55,557 bases of DNA. Origin: UBA5209 sp034002865. GTDB lineage: Bacteria; Patescibacteriota; Dojkabacteria; SC72. Position numbers and translations under genes: made by a program. Below, piece by piece: positions 41,465 through 51,853 of the stretch (position 1 is its first letter; every line of letters starts with the position of its first letter). The stretch spans positions 1-55,557 of the forward strand of contig JAVEZR010000003.1 of assembly GCA_034002865.1 (NCBI GenBank), in the 5' to 3' direction. Below the pieces are notes generated by a model. The model saw only the letters and a program-made list of their open reading frames with translations, made no database searches and was not told the DNA's origin.

Positions 41465-44359
41465 ATGGATAGTATAAAGATATCTAAGGAGAACAGTATA
41501 CCTAACTTTCCAAATACAGAGTTGGAGATTTTAAAATATTGGGAAAGTAATAACATATTACAAAAGAGCATAGATCAAAGACCTAAAGATAAACCTTTTA
41601 CTTTCTATGATGGCCCTATTACCTCTAACAATAAACCTCACTACGGACATGTCCTAACTATGGTAATTAAAGATGCTGTACCTAGATACAAAACTATGAA
41701 AGGTTTTAGAGTAGATAGAAGCTTAGGATGGGATTGTCAGGGTATACCTGTAGAGTATGAGGTAGAGAAAGCTCTAGGTTTTGAGAGTAAATCAGAGATA
41801 GCAGAGTTTGGAGTAGAGAAGTTTAATCAGCTCTGTAGAGAATCAGTACAGAGGTATCAAGGGGAGATATCTGCTGTAACAAAGAGAATGGGTAGATGGG
41901 TTAACAAAGATGAGGAGTATGCAACTATGAATCCTGAATATATTGAAAGTATATGGTGGTCATTAAAAGAACTTTACAAGAGAGGTCTCCTTTATCAAGG
42001 TTACAAGGTGGTACCTTACTCTACTAGAGCAGGTACAACACTTTCTAACTCAGAGGTAGCACTTGGTGGTTACAAAGCTATTGCTGATCCTGCTGTAACT
42101 GTTAAGTTAAAACTTAAACAAAGGGATGCATATCTTCTAATTTGGACAACTACACCTTGGACATTACCGGGTAATTTGCTTGTTGCTGTTAATAAAGATT
42201 TTGAATATGTACAGGTACAGTATGAAGGAGAGAAATATATTGTTGGTAGAGAGCTTGTAGAGAAAGTCTTTGGTAAGGAGTTAGAAATAGAGGGTAGTTT
42301 TAAGGGTGAGCAGCTAATAGGGATGGAGTATGAGCCTCTGTACCCTTACTATGCAAATAGAAGAGAAGAGGGAGCCTTTAAGGTTGTACATGCTAATCAT
42401 GTTACTTTAGAAGATGGTACAGGGCTTGTACATCAAGCTCCATACGGTGAGGAGGATTTCATACTTATGACAGGTATGGGTATAGAGATGTTTGATTATC
42501 TTGATGATCAGGGAAATATGAAAGATGAAATAGAGCAGTTTAAGGGAATGTTTTACAAGAAGGCCAATAAATATATAGTTCAGGATTTAGAAGAGAGATC
42601 TTTACTTCTTAAACATGAAGAGCATGAGCATCAAATGCCAATGTGCTGGAGAACAAACACACCTTTAATTTACAAACCAATTAAAAGTTGGTATGTAAAA
42701 GTAACAGCAATAAGGGAGCAGTTAGTAAATGAGAATAAAGATATTAATTGGGTACCTAAGCATGTAAAAGATGGAAGATTTGGCAACTGGTTGGAGGATG
42801 CAAGAGATTGGGCATTAAGTAGGAACAGATATTGGGGTACACCTCTTCCTGCATGGGTATGTGAAAAGTGTAATGAGGTAGAGGTATTAGGATCTTTTGA
42901 AGAGATAAAGCAGAGGTCTGGTGTAGAGATAATAGATCCTCATAAACCTTTTGTAGATGAGATTACATTCTCATGTACAAAGTGTAATGGAGTTATGAAG
43001 AGAGTAAATGATGTAATAGATGTATGGTATGACTCTGGCTCTATGCCTTTTGCAAGGTTCCATTACCCATTTGAGAATATAGAGAAGTTTAAATCAAAAT
43101 ATCCTGCAGAATTTATAGGTGAGGGTGTTGATCAAACAAGAGGTTGGTTTTATACATTACACGTATTAGGTGTTGCACTTTTTGGTAAGAAGGCATTTAA
43201 GAATGTAATTGTTAATGGTATGGCTCTTGCTCCTGATGGTACTAAAATGTCCAAGAGTAAGTCTAACTATGTTGAAGTAAATACTGTTGTAGATGAGCTT
43301 GGTGCTGATGCATTAAGGCTGTACTTCTTAAGCTCACCAATTGTACATGGTGAAGAGGTTATCTTTAGTGAGAAGTTCTTAAAAGAGATTACTGCAACTG
43401 TACTACTTCCATATCTTAACTCTGTTAAATATTTCCTTAACTATCAATCTCAATTTGATTGGAAATATGAAGAGAACTATTCTTCAGACAATGTTATGGA
43501 TAGGTGGATATTAGCAAGGCTTTCTGAAACAGTATTAGAGGTTGAAAATGGTATGGAGAAATATATGTTACACAAGGCAACAAAGCCTATATTTAAACTA
43601 ATAGATGATCTTTCTAAATGGTACATACGAAGATCTAGAGAGAGGTTTGTAAGTGGTGATAAAGAGGCTCTTAGTACTCTTCACTTTGTACTCTTAGAGA
43701 TATCTAAATTAATGGCTCCATTTGCACCATTCATATCAGAATCTGCATATCAGACATTAGCTAATGGTTTTGTACCCTCTGCTATTGAGTCTGTACATTT
43801 AGAAGATTTCCCATTATCCAATGAGGAAATATTAGACAAAGAATTACTTGTAAGTATGTCTAAAGTAAGAGATATATGCTCATTAGGTTTAAATATTAGA
43901 AATGAGAAGAAGTTAAAAGTGAGACAACCGTTATCTAAAGCATACATACCTTTGAAAGAGAAAGAGATGATGGAGATAGTGAAGGGGGAGTTAAATGTTA
44001 AGGAGGTTGTTTACTCTAAAGAGGTAGTAGAGGGTAGTAGTATAGAGTCTCAGGAGGGTAATCATGTATTTGTCTCTTTAGATATATCTATATCCGATGA
44101 TTTGAAGGAAGAGGGACTATTAAATGAAATAGTAAGAGGTTTACAGGTTGCTAGGAAGGAGAGTGGTTGTCAAATGGGAGAGATGATTTCTATATATTAC
44201 AGAAGTGATAGCAAAGTAATAGAGGAGCTATTAAAGAGTAATGAAAAGGAAGTAGGCAAGATGATATTTATAAAATCTTTTGAGAAGAGAGATAGCCTTA
44301 ATGATGCTATTACTATAAAAGTGGATGATGAGAGGTTAGAGGTAGAGATAATTAAATAG
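41465..44359 (+). CDS. ileS: Isoleucyl-tRNA synthetase
   Basis: 964 residues. Class I motifs HYGH near residues 59-62 and KMSKS near 594-598, with an editing CP1 domain (TTPWTLPGN, the GTGLVHQAP region) between them. A CEKC/CTKC zinc knuckle sits within the catalytic domain (about 480-520). The sequence style resembles the eukaryotic/archaeal-like IleS2 type more than the E. coli type. Expression is set by the upstream T-box. Confidence 0.97.
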   Translation: MDSIKISKENSIPNFPNTELEILKYWESNNILQKSIDQRPKDKPFTFYDGPITSNNKPHYGHVLTMVIKDAVPRYKTMKGFRVDRSLGWDCQGIPVEYEVEKALGFESKSEIAEFGVEKFNQLCRESVQRYQGEISAVTKRMGRWVNKDEEYATMNPEYIESIWWSLKELYKRGLLYQGYKVVPYSTRAGTTLSNSEVALGGYKAIADPAVTVKLKLKQRDAYLLIWTTTPWTLPGNLLVAVNKDFEYVQVQYEGEKYIVGRELVEKVFGKELEIEGSFKGEQLIGMEYEPLYPYYANRREEGAFKVVHANHVTLEDGTGLVHQAPYGEEDFILMTGMGIEMFDYLDDQGNMKDEIEQFKGMFYKKANKYIVQDLEERSLLLKHEEHEHQMPMCWRTNTPLIYKPIKSWYVKVTAIREQLVNENKDINWVPKHVKDGRFGNWLEDARDWALSRNRYWGTPLPAWVCEKCNEVEVLGSFEEIKQRSGVEIIDPHKPFVDEITFSCTKCNGVMKRVNDVIDVWYDSGSMPFARFHYPFENIEKFKSKYPAEFIGEGVDQTRGWFYTLHVLGVALFGKKAFKNVIVNGMALAPDGTKMSKSKSNYVEVNTVVDELGADALRLYFLSSPIVHGEEVIFSEKFLKEITATVLLPYLNSVKYFLNYQSQFDWKYEENYSSDNVMDRWILARLSETVLEVENGMEKYMLHKATKPIFKLIDDLSKWYIRRSRERFVSGDKEALSTLHFVLLEISKLMAPFAPFISESAYQTLANGFVPSAIESVHLEDFPLSNEEILDKELLVSMSKVRDICSLGLNIRNEKKLKVRQPLSKAYIPLKEKEMMEIVKGELNVKEVVYSKEVVEGSSIESQEGNHVFVSLDISISDDLKEEGLLNEIVRGLQVARKESGCQMGEMISIYYRSDSKVIEELLKSNEKEVGKMIFIKSFEKRDSLNDAITIKVDDERLEVEIIK

Positions 44360-44361
44360 TA

Positions 44362-44889
44362 TTAATTATCTTCTTCTATTTTAGTCTCTAGTCCCGTAAT
44401 CTTCTCAAAGCTTTTTGCAGCTGTGTATAGCTTTACACCAGAAGATACAGCTAACTCTCCTACAATGTCATCTATAGCTCTGTTAAGCTCATTCTCTATT
44501 GTAACAGGTATTAATCTTCCATCCTTCTCTCTACCTTTTTTAACATGGTTACAGTACTGTATAGTCTCTATTGCAGATTCAATATCAGCACCTTTCTCTA
44601 GATTTTTGAAAAGGTCCATAAGTTTGTTAAAGTCAGTAGTCTTTGGGTCTTTAACAGGCTTCTTTTTTAATACAGCTATCTTCTCTTTAATATCCTTAGC
44701 ACTATTTACAGCTCTTACACTTAAGTCATCGATATTCTCGATAGGGGTAGAGATTGTAATAGCACTGTTGATAAACTCAAACTCAAAATACTGCTTCTTC
44801 TCTCCATTAAACTCTATCTCTTTTTCCTGCTTAACCCACCCTGCACCATGTGAGGGATAGAAAACCTTTGATCCAATCTTGAAGTTCAT
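44362..44889 (-). CDS. CarD-like transcription regulator
   Basis: 175 residues. The N-terminal RNA-polymerase-interaction domain starts with FKIGSKVFYPSHGAGWV, typical of CarD/CdnL and the TRCF RID; a helical C-terminal domain follows (about 75-160). CarD proteins bind the polymerase beta subunit and stabilise open promoter complexes, so this is a global regulator. It is divergent from the yvcK-like gene. Confidence 0.88.
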   Translation of the reverse strand: MNFKIGSKVFYPSHGAGWVKQEKEIEFNGEKKQYFEFEFINSAITISTPIENIDDLSVRAVNSAKDIKEKIAVLKKKPVKDPKTTDFNKLMDLFKNLEKGADIESAIETIQYCNHVKKGREKDGRLIPVTIENELNRAIDDIVGELAVSSGVKLYTAAKSFEKITGLETKIEEDN

Positions 44890-44950
44890 AATGATGTATA
44901 ATTGTTAAGTAAACATTTAATTATATCATCTTTTAAGATAAAATTCATCA

Positions 44951-45970
44951 ATGAAAATAACCGTAATAGGAGGGGGTACAGGAACTACCACAGTTTTAGA
45001 AGGATTAAAAAGTTATAAAGATTTAGATATTTCAGTCATTGTCGGAATGATGGATGATGGTGGTAGTAATGCTATTGTTAGAGATGAGTTCGGTCTACTT
45101 CCTCTTAGTGATTTAAGAAAATCTATAATAGCACTATCTCAGGAAAATGAGGGAGATATATTAAGGAATCTATTTACATATCGTTTCTCACAAGGAGATG
45201 GATTAAAAGGACATACCTTAGGTAATCTCCTTATGATTGCAATGACAGATATTACAGGCTCAGAAGTTCAAGCTATTGAGATGTTTAAATATCTCTTTAA
45301 TGTAACTGGTAATATAGTGCCTGTTACATTAGATAAGGTTAGATTGGTTGCAGAGTACAGCAATGGTACAAAGGTAGTAGGGGAACACTTAATAGATGAG
45401 CCAGAGGAGGATTTGAAAATAGGGAAGTTTTACTTAGATAGTAAAGCGAAGGCGTATAAAGGGGCGGTAGATACAATCCTTAACTCAGAGTACATAGTTA
45501 TTGGTCCTGGTGATTTATACACTACAACATTGGCTAATATTGTTGTAGAGGGAATACCAGAAGCAATACAAAGAAGTAAAGCGAGAATTGTATTCATACC
45601 AAACCTTATGTCTAAGATAGGGCAAACAAGAGATCTTACACATATGGGAATGGTTAAGATTATTGAAAAGTATATTGGTAGAAAAGTAGATTATATTCTT
45701 CTTAATAACGGAAGGATTCCAGAGTATGCGTATAAAAGGTATATAAAAGACGGAGAGAGTCTATTTAAGGATGATTTGGATACGCAATCAGGTAGGGTAG
45801 TAGTTAGAACAGATTTAGTAGCAAACTCTCCTATAAAGAAAGAGAAGGGGGATACTTTAGTAAGGAGCTTAGTAAGACATGATTCATCAAAGTTAGGAAA
45901 ATCTCTTTACGGTATATTTAGAAAAGGGTGGAAATCTGTACTACATTCTTTTCTTTCCCTTTATCGTTAA
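44951..45970 (+). CDS. yvcK: YvcK/GlmR-like CofD-family protein
   Basis: 339 residues. The N-terminal ITVIGGGTGTTTVLEGLK and MMDDGGSNAIVRDEFGLLPLSDLRK are diagnostic of the CofD/YvcK family. In Firmicutes YvcK binds UDP-sugars and couples carbon supply to cell-wall synthesis; no cofactor F420 genes accompany it, so a CofD role is unlikely. It overlaps the convergent FkbM gene by 30 bases. Confidence 0.92.
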   Translation: MKITVIGGGTGTTTVLEGLKSYKDLDISVIVGMMDDGGSNAIVRDEFGLLPLSDLRKSIIALSQENEGDILRNLFTYRFSQGDGLKGHTLGNLLMIAMTDITGSEVQAIEMFKYLFNVTGNIVPVTLDKVRLVAEYSNGTKVVGEHLIDEPEEDLKIGKFYLDSKAKAYKGAVDTILNSEYIVIGPGDLYTTTLANIVVEGIPEAIQRSKARIVFIPNLMSKIGQTRDLTHMGMVKIIEKYIGRKVDYILLNNGRIPEYAYKRYIKDGESLFKDDLDTQSGRVVVRTDLVANSPIKKEKGDTLVRSLVRHDSSKLGKSLYGIFRKGWKSVLHSFLSLYR

Positions 45971-46633
45971 TAGTTTTACATCTGATATATGTTTTTGTAA
46001 CTTCCCATCATGTAGAATTTCTAAATCAAAGTACGGTTTTAATATATTAAGTAAATCCTCTATTTTAAAATCTCTACTTGGGTGATACTCTACTACAATA
46101 TTTTGGATTCTATCTAAATACTTCTTATGTGCTTTCAGTATTGATAGCTCACTACCCTCAGTATCTATTTTAAGCATATCAATATCTTCAGCTATATATT
46201 CATCCAATCTAGTAGTTTGTACAGAGATTTCCTTTGTTATCTCTTTACCTGTCCAGCTACTCTCTAGGAAACTAGAATTAGAGTGCCAACTATTCTCTTT
46301 ACCATCTATATAGAATTTCTTTCTACCGTTCTCTTTCCACACTGCTTTATTAATAATCTGTACATCTTCGATTCCATTACTCTCTATATTCTCCTCTAGG
46401 AGCTTAAAAGTAATTGGGTTGGGCTCAAAGGCTAATATCTTACTGTTAGGGTATAGGGATTTAAAATAGAAAACAGAGATACCAATATGGGACCCTATAT
46501 CTATAATTAAGGGATTCTCTTTCTTACTTTCAAAGTAGTATGAATTCTGAGTCCAGATTTCTCTTTTAATAGAGTGATATTCAATACTGTTTGTATACTT
46601 GATACTGTATTTCCCTAACTTGGTTTCTTCCAT
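45941..46633 (-). CDS. FkbM-family methyltransferase
   Basis: 230 residues with a SAM-binding Rossmann fold: IDIGSHIGISVFYFK (motif I), FEPNPITFKLLEEN and LKIDTEGSEL, the FkbM hallmark. Such enzymes often O-methylate sugars of polysaccharides or glycopeptides; the envelope-related neighbours fit this. It lies 18 bases after the lysozyme-like gene in the same direction. Confidence 0.88.
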   Translation of the reverse strand: MEETKLGKYSIKYTNSIEYHSIKREIWTQNSYYFESKKENPLIIDIGSHIGISVFYFKSLYPNSKILAFEPNPITFKLLEENIESNGIEDVQIINKAVWKENGRKKFYIDGKENSWHSNSSFLESSWTGKEITKEISVQTTRLDEYIAEDIDMLKIDTEGSELSILKAHKKYLDRIQNIVVEYHPSRDFKIEDLLNILKPYFDLEILHDGKLQKHISDVKLLTIKGKKRM

Positions 46634-46651
46634 TACAGTATTATATATCCA

Positions 46652-47245
46652 TTACTCCCCTATCTCACGCATTACAAAAGAAACTTTCCTTGCCCACTCT
46701 CCTGCAGATGGAGGACAGTAATATACACTGATCTTTTGAGGGGTGTTAAGACCTCTAGAGTAGTAATTACCTAAACCTTTAGATACAGCCAATATACCCT
46801 CTTGCCAACTACTAAAGTTTTTCTTACCCCAACCCCATGCATTGTGAGTTCTGAAGGTGTGTATACCACCACTAGATTCAACAATGGAGATTGCAGCGAG
46901 TAATCTATAGTCAATGCCGTATTGGTTTGCAGCATCAACAATCTCTTGAGCGTACTGTGCAAGAGGGGAGTTTCTCTTAGTAAGATATACTCTTACATTC
47001 TCAACCTGAATTAAACTCTCACTATTCTCTACCCTTGTAGATACAGCCTCTTCAAGTATCCTCTCTTTTATTTCATTTGAGTCTAAGCTCTTTATATTTT
47101 CCTGTTTGATATTCAAAAGAGATGCTTGATTGCTACTTATAACCTCTGTAGGAGAGATTTCATTGATTGTATTTAATATTAGTCCAGTAAAGAGTATTCC
47201 TGCTATTACTGCTAATATATTTTTCTTACCAATGTATTTTTTCAT
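46652..47245 (-). CDS. Membrane-anchored lysozyme-like glycosidase
   Basis: 197 residues; one N-terminal membrane helix (ILAVIAGILFTGLILN) and a C-terminal lysozyme-fold domain starting YGIDYRLLAAISIVESSGG, with the probable catalytic glutamate in VESSG, then NAWGWG and a terminal EWARKV helix. It probably cuts peptidoglycan glycan strands (transglycosylase or glucosaminidase type). Confidence 0.82.
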   Translation of the reverse strand: MKKYIGKKNILAVIAGILFTGLILNTINEISPTEVISSNQASLLNIKQENIKSLDSNEIKERILEEAVSTRVENSESLIQVENVRVYLTKRNSPLAQYAQEIVDAANQYGIDYRLLAAISIVESSGGIHTFRTHNAWGWGKKNFSSWQEGILAVSKGLGNYYSRGLNTPQKISVYYCPPSAGEWARKVSFVMREIGE

Positions 47246-47332
47246 TTCAATTTTCTTAAATTATCTCAACAGTATGCCCCATAGTTTTCTTTTAACAGAA
47301 CACTTTTTTTGTGATACTATGTATCTGTGAAT

Positions 47333-48327
47333 ATGCAATACAAAGTAATGGGGATTAAAAAGGATAGAAGATATATTAAAATATTTCTTCCTATACTTAT
47401 CATTATACCATTTTTAGGTTTTTTTCTCTATTTCCTACTATTTAGTACGTCTCCTATATACCTAATTAGGAGTTTACTCTTTGATTATAAACCGAAGGTT
47501 GTATATGAGACTTTCAAGATATATCTTGATTCCTCTATATCCGATATCAGTAAAAAAAGAATAGCAGAGGGTGTAGATGATATTGTTTTTAATGATATTA
47601 AGAGATTTGAGTTTGTACAGGAGAAGGATGCAGATTTTGTACTATCTATTTCTAATTCTAAAGAGGGTAGCTTAATATCCAAAGAGTTAATACCTGTAGG
47701 TCACATATATTGGATTAAGGATACTGTTAAGAGTAAAGAGTTGAAAGAGGTATTAATGGAGAGAGAGGAGTATGAGTTTGCTAAGGGGTATATAGAGAAG
47801 CTTTGGAATGTAGATGTAAGGTTAGTAGAATCTCTTTCTTCAGAGCTTAAAAAGAGTGAAGGTAGTATTGCTCTTCTATTTCCATCTAAAATATCTAAAG
47901 AGTTTAAGGTTCTCTCTATTGATAGTGGGGATCTTTTAAAAGAGGAAGATGAATCTCTTTCTCTTTCATATACTCTAGAGGGAGATGAAAGAGCTTCTTT
48001 TGTACTCTCCATTATTAAAAAGAATGTAGGAGAGATATCTTCAGATATCTTACAAAGGGATTCCTTGGTGAAAATTAATATGACGGGAGTTACAGCCATC
48101 GCAAGGGGACTTGCTTCAAAGATAGATGCATCCGGTAACTATGCATACCCTGCGAGGGACTTAGGTAAGTTTCTCTCTGATGCAGATCTCACCCATACTT
48201 CTAACGAGGTTTCTTTCGTAGAGGGATGTTCTGTGTATAGCGGTATGAGGTTTTGTGCAAAGCCACAATATATTGAAACTTTAAAGGCTAGTGGTATAGA
48301 TATTGTAGAGCTAACAGGGAATCATAA
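47333..48327 (+). CDS. CapA-like metallophosphatase-fold protein, cut by the scaffold gap
   Basis: 331 residues are visible before the run of N. A membrane helix (about 13-38) is followed by an unusual ~200-residue extracytoplasmic domain and then the start of a CapA/PgsA-like domain: MTGVTAIARG, FLSDADLTHTSNEVSF and GIDIVELTGNH, the last being the conserved NNH-type metal site. CapA proteins act in poly-gamma-glutamate or related capsule synthesis. The C-terminal part is missing from the assembly. An upstream GTG at 47327 is an alternative start. Confidence 0.85.
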
Positions 48328-48427
48328 NNNNNNNNNNNNNNNNNNNNNNNNNNNNNNNNNNNNNNNNNNNNNNNNNNNNNNNNNNNNNNNNNNNNNNNNN
48401 NNNNNNNNNNNNNNNNNNNNNNNNNNN
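48328..48427. other. Assembly gap of 100 N
   Basis: Exactly 100 unknown bases, the conventional placeholder for a gap of unknown length. A whole CapA domain would need several hundred more bases, so the true gap is probably larger than 100. Confidence 0.99.
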
Positions 48428-48450
48428 GTATAAATTTTTATATTGATATC

Positions 48451-49323
48451 GTGGATAATTTAAATAGCAATGGAGCTTTAAATACTCCGAATCCTTTGAA
48501 TGATAGTGGTAGCACTCCTCCTACTAATGATTACAACTCTATACAGCCTCAATCTAATACAGCTGTAGATGAGAGTGTACAGCCTGACTTAAGTACTCCT
48601 CAAGCTCCTGTTGTAGAGGAACAGCCCGCTATACAACAGAATCCTACTATTGGTAGTACAGGACCAAATGAGCAAGGTTTAGCTATGGAGAATCTAGTTC
48701 AATCTATGGAAACATCTACTCCAGAGGCTATACCAGATCCATTAGCACAAGCTTCTGTACAAGAGGATGTAGTAGCTCCTACTGCTCCTTTGGAATCTAC
48801 GGCTTCACCAGTAATGGATACTCCTCCTGTTGAGTTTGAGACTACACCAATAATGGAGACACCACCAATGGCAGATCCTTTAGCACAACCTGTAGATAGT
48901 ACTGTTACAGCAATGGGTCCAACTTCTCAAGCTACGGAAGTACAACAGCCTCCTGTTATGGAAAACGTTCCTATTACTCCCTCTCCTGTAGATGAAACAA
49001 CAGATGTTGGTACTACAACTATGCAAACAGATAGTATAAATACTCTTGATAGTGAAGCTTCACAGCCTGCATTTCCTCCTGTACAACCTGAGGTAGCACA
49101 AGATACTCCGGAGATGTCTACAAACCTCTCTCAACCTCTTCCTACTGTACAAGAAGTACCACAGGAGCCTACAGTGCAAGATAGTGATGAGGTAGTAAGT
49201 ACATTAGGTGAGAAATCAGAAGAGGGGAAAGATAGTAGTGTTGTGATAATTGTATTGGTAGTAATAATAGTACTGCTACTTGCAGGTATAGGATACTTTG
49301 GATATCAGATATTCTTAGGTTAA
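48451..49323 (+). CDS. Low-complexity Pro/Thr/Gln-rich protein with C-terminal membrane anchor
   Basis: 290 residues. Nearly the entire protein is disordered and rich in P, T, Q, E and S with loose repeats (MENVP, TPPVEFETTPIMETPP). One helix at the C-terminus (VVIIVLVVIIVLLLAGIGYFGYQ) anchors it, ending a few residues later. The GTG at 48451 has TATATT six bases upstream; the frame is open back to the gap, so a longer protein is possible. Function unknown; a stalk or spacer role is conceivable. Confidence 0.7.
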   Translation: MDNLNSNGALNTPNPLNDSGSTPPTNDYNSIQPQSNTAVDESVQPDLSTPQAPVVEEQPAIQQNPTIGSTGPNEQGLAMENLVQSMETSTPEAIPDPLAQASVQEDVVAPTAPLESTASPVMDTPPVEFETTPIMETPPMADPLAQPVDSTVTAMGPTSQATEVQQPPVMENVPITPSPVDETTDVGTTTMQTDSINTLDSEASQPAFPPVQPEVAQDTPEMSTNLSQPLPTVQEVPQEPTVQDSDEVVSTLGEKSEEGKDSSVVIIVLVVIIVLLLAGIGYFGYQIFLG

Positions 49324-49327
49324 ATAC

Positions 49328-49714
49328 CTACTCTGATTTCCACAATCCATGTATATTGCAATATGCTCTAGCCTCTATTCTTTGATACTCAAGTGATGGT
49401 AATTTGAATGCCACTATTGGATCTTGATTAGGCTTTAGATATTGAATATATCTTTCATCATCAACTATTAATTCTATAAATTCGATATAGTGGGCATCTT
49501 CCATAGGATGTAATACATCTCCTACACTTACCATTACGGTATCATCCCTATGTTCAATTATAGGTACGTGCTTTTCCAATCCCTCATCTTCAGCCTTTTC
49601 TTCAAGTAAAATCATAGGCTGGTTACAACATACTAAGGTACCAACTCCCTCATGATGAACCTGTATTACATGACCACAAACCTCACATTTGAATATATTG
49701 CCCCTCTTAGCCAT
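49328..49714 (-). CDS. dfx: Desulfoferrodoxin (superoxide reductase)
   Basis: 128 residues with two iron sites. The N-terminal desulforedoxin-type site is complete (Cys10, Cys13, Cys29, Cys30). The catalytic centre has EKHVPIIEH, HPMEDAHYIEF and a C-terminal CNIHG, giving the four-His/one-Cys site. It reduces superoxide to hydrogen peroxide without producing oxygen, which suits an anaerobe. Confidence 0.96.
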   Translation of the reverse strand: MAKRGNIFKCEVCGHVIQVHHEGVGTLVCCNQPMILLEEKAEDEGLEKHVPIIEHRDDTVMVSVGDVLHPMEDAHYIEFIELIVDDERYIQYLKPNQDPIVAFKLPSLEYQRIEARAYCNIHGLWKSE

Positions 49715-49820
49715 ATTAATATATGTCTAAATTTATATATTAAATATTATCATTATAGGTTGAGGTTGTAAAAGAGAGTAAAGTTCTTTACAATAGATAA
49801 TAACGTTTCAGAAACAGATC

Positions 49821-50513
49821 TTGCTAAGAACAGAAGCTAGAAACTTAGAATTTGTAGAGTACAGTGAAAGGAAAAACACTTTACAAAGTAGATGGGAAGA
49901 AATTAGAACTGAGGTATGTTCACTCATTGACTATCGATTAGAGTATGGATCTTGTGAGAAGTGGTACGAAGAGAGCTACCTTGCAGTCAAGCAGGAGTTT
50001 TTAGAGCTACCCACTATTGATTACCCTTCAGAGATTAATTATCTTACCAGTGGAATTGTTGGAGAGGTATTCTTTATGGATGCCTGTAATAGAGTGGGTA
50101 TCAACTGTATACCCACTAGTGGACAAGAAGATATGTGGGGTGTTGATTTTAAGATTGATAATGGTATAGAGACGAGATTTTTAGATGTCTCTATTAATAT
50201 CTCTTCTAAAGGATTACAGAAGAAGAATAAGGCAGGGACATTCCCTACGCTATTTGTTCCTTGGAGAACAAACAGTCTTGGAAAGAAAGAGGGGGTGTCT
50301 TACTCTGAGAAATACCTATGTACTGGAGTGTTTGATAGAGAGAAATTTATATCAGACATTATAGATTACAATAATAGAAATTTACATGAACTACAGAAAT
50401 CTGTATGGAAAGATGCTAAATGGGGAGAGGGATACATGTCCTTGGAAGGTATTCAATATATAAAAAATCTGAAAGGTATTATTGAGATGTTAAAGAGAAG
50501 ATACTATCAGTAA
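49821..50513 (+). CDS. Unknown protein, possibly PD-(D/E)XK-fold
   Basis: 230 residues, starting at TTG (no ATG fits; a stop lies at 49794). The middle part has GIVGEVFFMDACNRVG, then MWGVDFKIDNG and FLDVSIN. This E...D...DxS order resembles a PD-(D/E)XK nuclease core in which the last lysine is replaced, so it may be inactive or only superficially similar. No partner methylase is adjacent. Confidence 0.6.
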   Translation: MLRTEARNLEFVEYSERKNTLQSRWEEIRTEVCSLIDYRLEYGSCEKWYEESYLAVKQEFLELPTIDYPSEINYLTSGIVGEVFFMDACNRVGINCIPTSGQEDMWGVDFKIDNGIETRFLDVSINISSKGLQKKNKAGTFPTLFVPWRTNSLGKKEGVSYSEKYLCTGVFDREKFISDIIDYNNRNLHELQKSVWKDAKWGEGYMSLEGIQYIKNLKGIIEMLKRRYYQ

Positions 50514-51853
50514 GTTAGAGTTCCAAACCAACTAGGATCAACTTCTAGCAGAAAGAATGGTATAGAGAGAGATATTAGGAGAACAAGAGAGATTGATATT
50601 AGGAATATTTTAAGATATCGATTCTTAATACTCATCCAAAATACAGTAATTAATACATAGAAAGAGGATATAACAGGGAACATATATCTACCCTGTAGGG
50701 CTAGAGTAGGGTAACTTCTCTTTAAATACATATCGTAGTTTTGAACAAGCATAAGTATAAGTAAATAGAAGAGTGTAATAATCCCTAAATATTTGACCTG
50801 TTTACTTAATCCCTTCCAATTTAAGACCCCAAAGATTACTGTTATACAAAGTAGTGCAACGAAGATGGATATTACAGTATTGCTATGATACAAACTACTA
50901 TCTCCCATAATACTTACTACCCTTTTTGTCATTTCCCATACCCATACTCCTACATATCTAACAGGGTCTAATCGCTCTCCATTGAGTATCATATCTACAA
51001 CGTTAACCTCTACTGCAGGCATTGTAATAATATCTCTGTAATATACTCCATTGGATAAACACTGTTCATGTGTGAGTATCTTCTCACAGCTAGGTGTTAA
51101 CTCTTGATACTTAATTAAGTTGTTACCATACAGTAGTACATTTAACCCTCCAAAGAGAAGTACAGGGAGAAGAAGTAATAGGGATTTACCTTTTAAATTC
51201 TTTAACAACTCTTTACGATATTTAAATAGTTCATACAGTAATAGAATTACGAGAATGAAGGCTAAGGGCATAATAGTGAACTTAGTAAGTGTTCCTAAAC
51301 AAAGCATTAAGATTACTAATAGAGGGTATTTAAGTATCCCTCTGTTTTTTACCGTTTTAACAAAAAAAAGTATTGCAAATGTAGCAAACATATTCCCTAG
51401 GTTGTCGTAATTAATAGAGCTTGAGAGCATAAGGAACATTAATGTGTTGGTAAGTAGTGCTACCGGTATTAATTGTACCCATTTGTTCTTAAAGAACTCC
51501 TTGGAGAGTAAATACACCCCTATTACTGTAATAAAAGAGTAGATGATATTAATAATTCTTAGGAGAACTACCTGATTAAATCCAAATGTTGAATCATTTA
51601 AATTTAATACTCTTCCATTTATCCAAAAGTATAGGTATGGAATATTTGTAATATCTCTCCATTGATATGTATCTGGTGTATTAGAGGGTATACCAAGAGT
51701 TGTAGAGTACTCCTGAGATACTCTTAGGTGATACCATGAGTCAGATGATATTCCCATCTTTATATTAAGTGCTAAATATCCTGTAAAAAGGATAAAGAGT
51801 AGAAGTAGTACTACAAGTACAATATTTTGTTTACTGACTTTTCTCTTTAACAA
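50507..51853 (-). CDS. Polytopic membrane protein, GT-C glycosyltransferase-like
   Basis: 448 residues with about ten membrane helices. The first extracytoplasmic loop carries SSDSWYHLRVSQEY, with an acidic residue pair position like that of GT-C (PMT/ArnT-type) glycosyltransferases that use lipid-linked sugars. The overlap with the upstream flippase-like gene (23 bases) suggests joint action in envelope glycan synthesis. Family assignment is tentative. Confidence 0.65.
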   Translation of the reverse strand: MLKRKVSKQNIVLVVLLLLFILFTGYLALNIKMGISSDSWYHLRVSQEYSTTLGIPSNTPDTYQWRDITNIPYLYFWINGRVLNLNDSTFGFNQVVLLRIINIIYSFITVIGVYLLSKEFFKNKWVQLIPVALLTNTLMFLMLSSSINYDNLGNMFATFAILFFVKTVKNRGILKYPLLVILMLCLGTLTKFTIMPLAFILVILLLYELFKYRKELLKNLKGKSLLLLLPVLLFGGLNVLLYGNNLIKYQELTPSCEKILTHEQCLSNGVYYRDIITMPAVEVNVVDMILNGERLDPVRYVGVWVWEMTKRVVSIMGDSSLYHSNTVISIFVALLCITVIFGVLNWKGLSKQVKYLGIITLFYLLILMLVQNYDMYLKRSYPTLALQGRYMFPVISSFYVLITVFWMSIKNRYLKIFLISISLVLLISLSIPFFLLEVDPSWFGTLTY

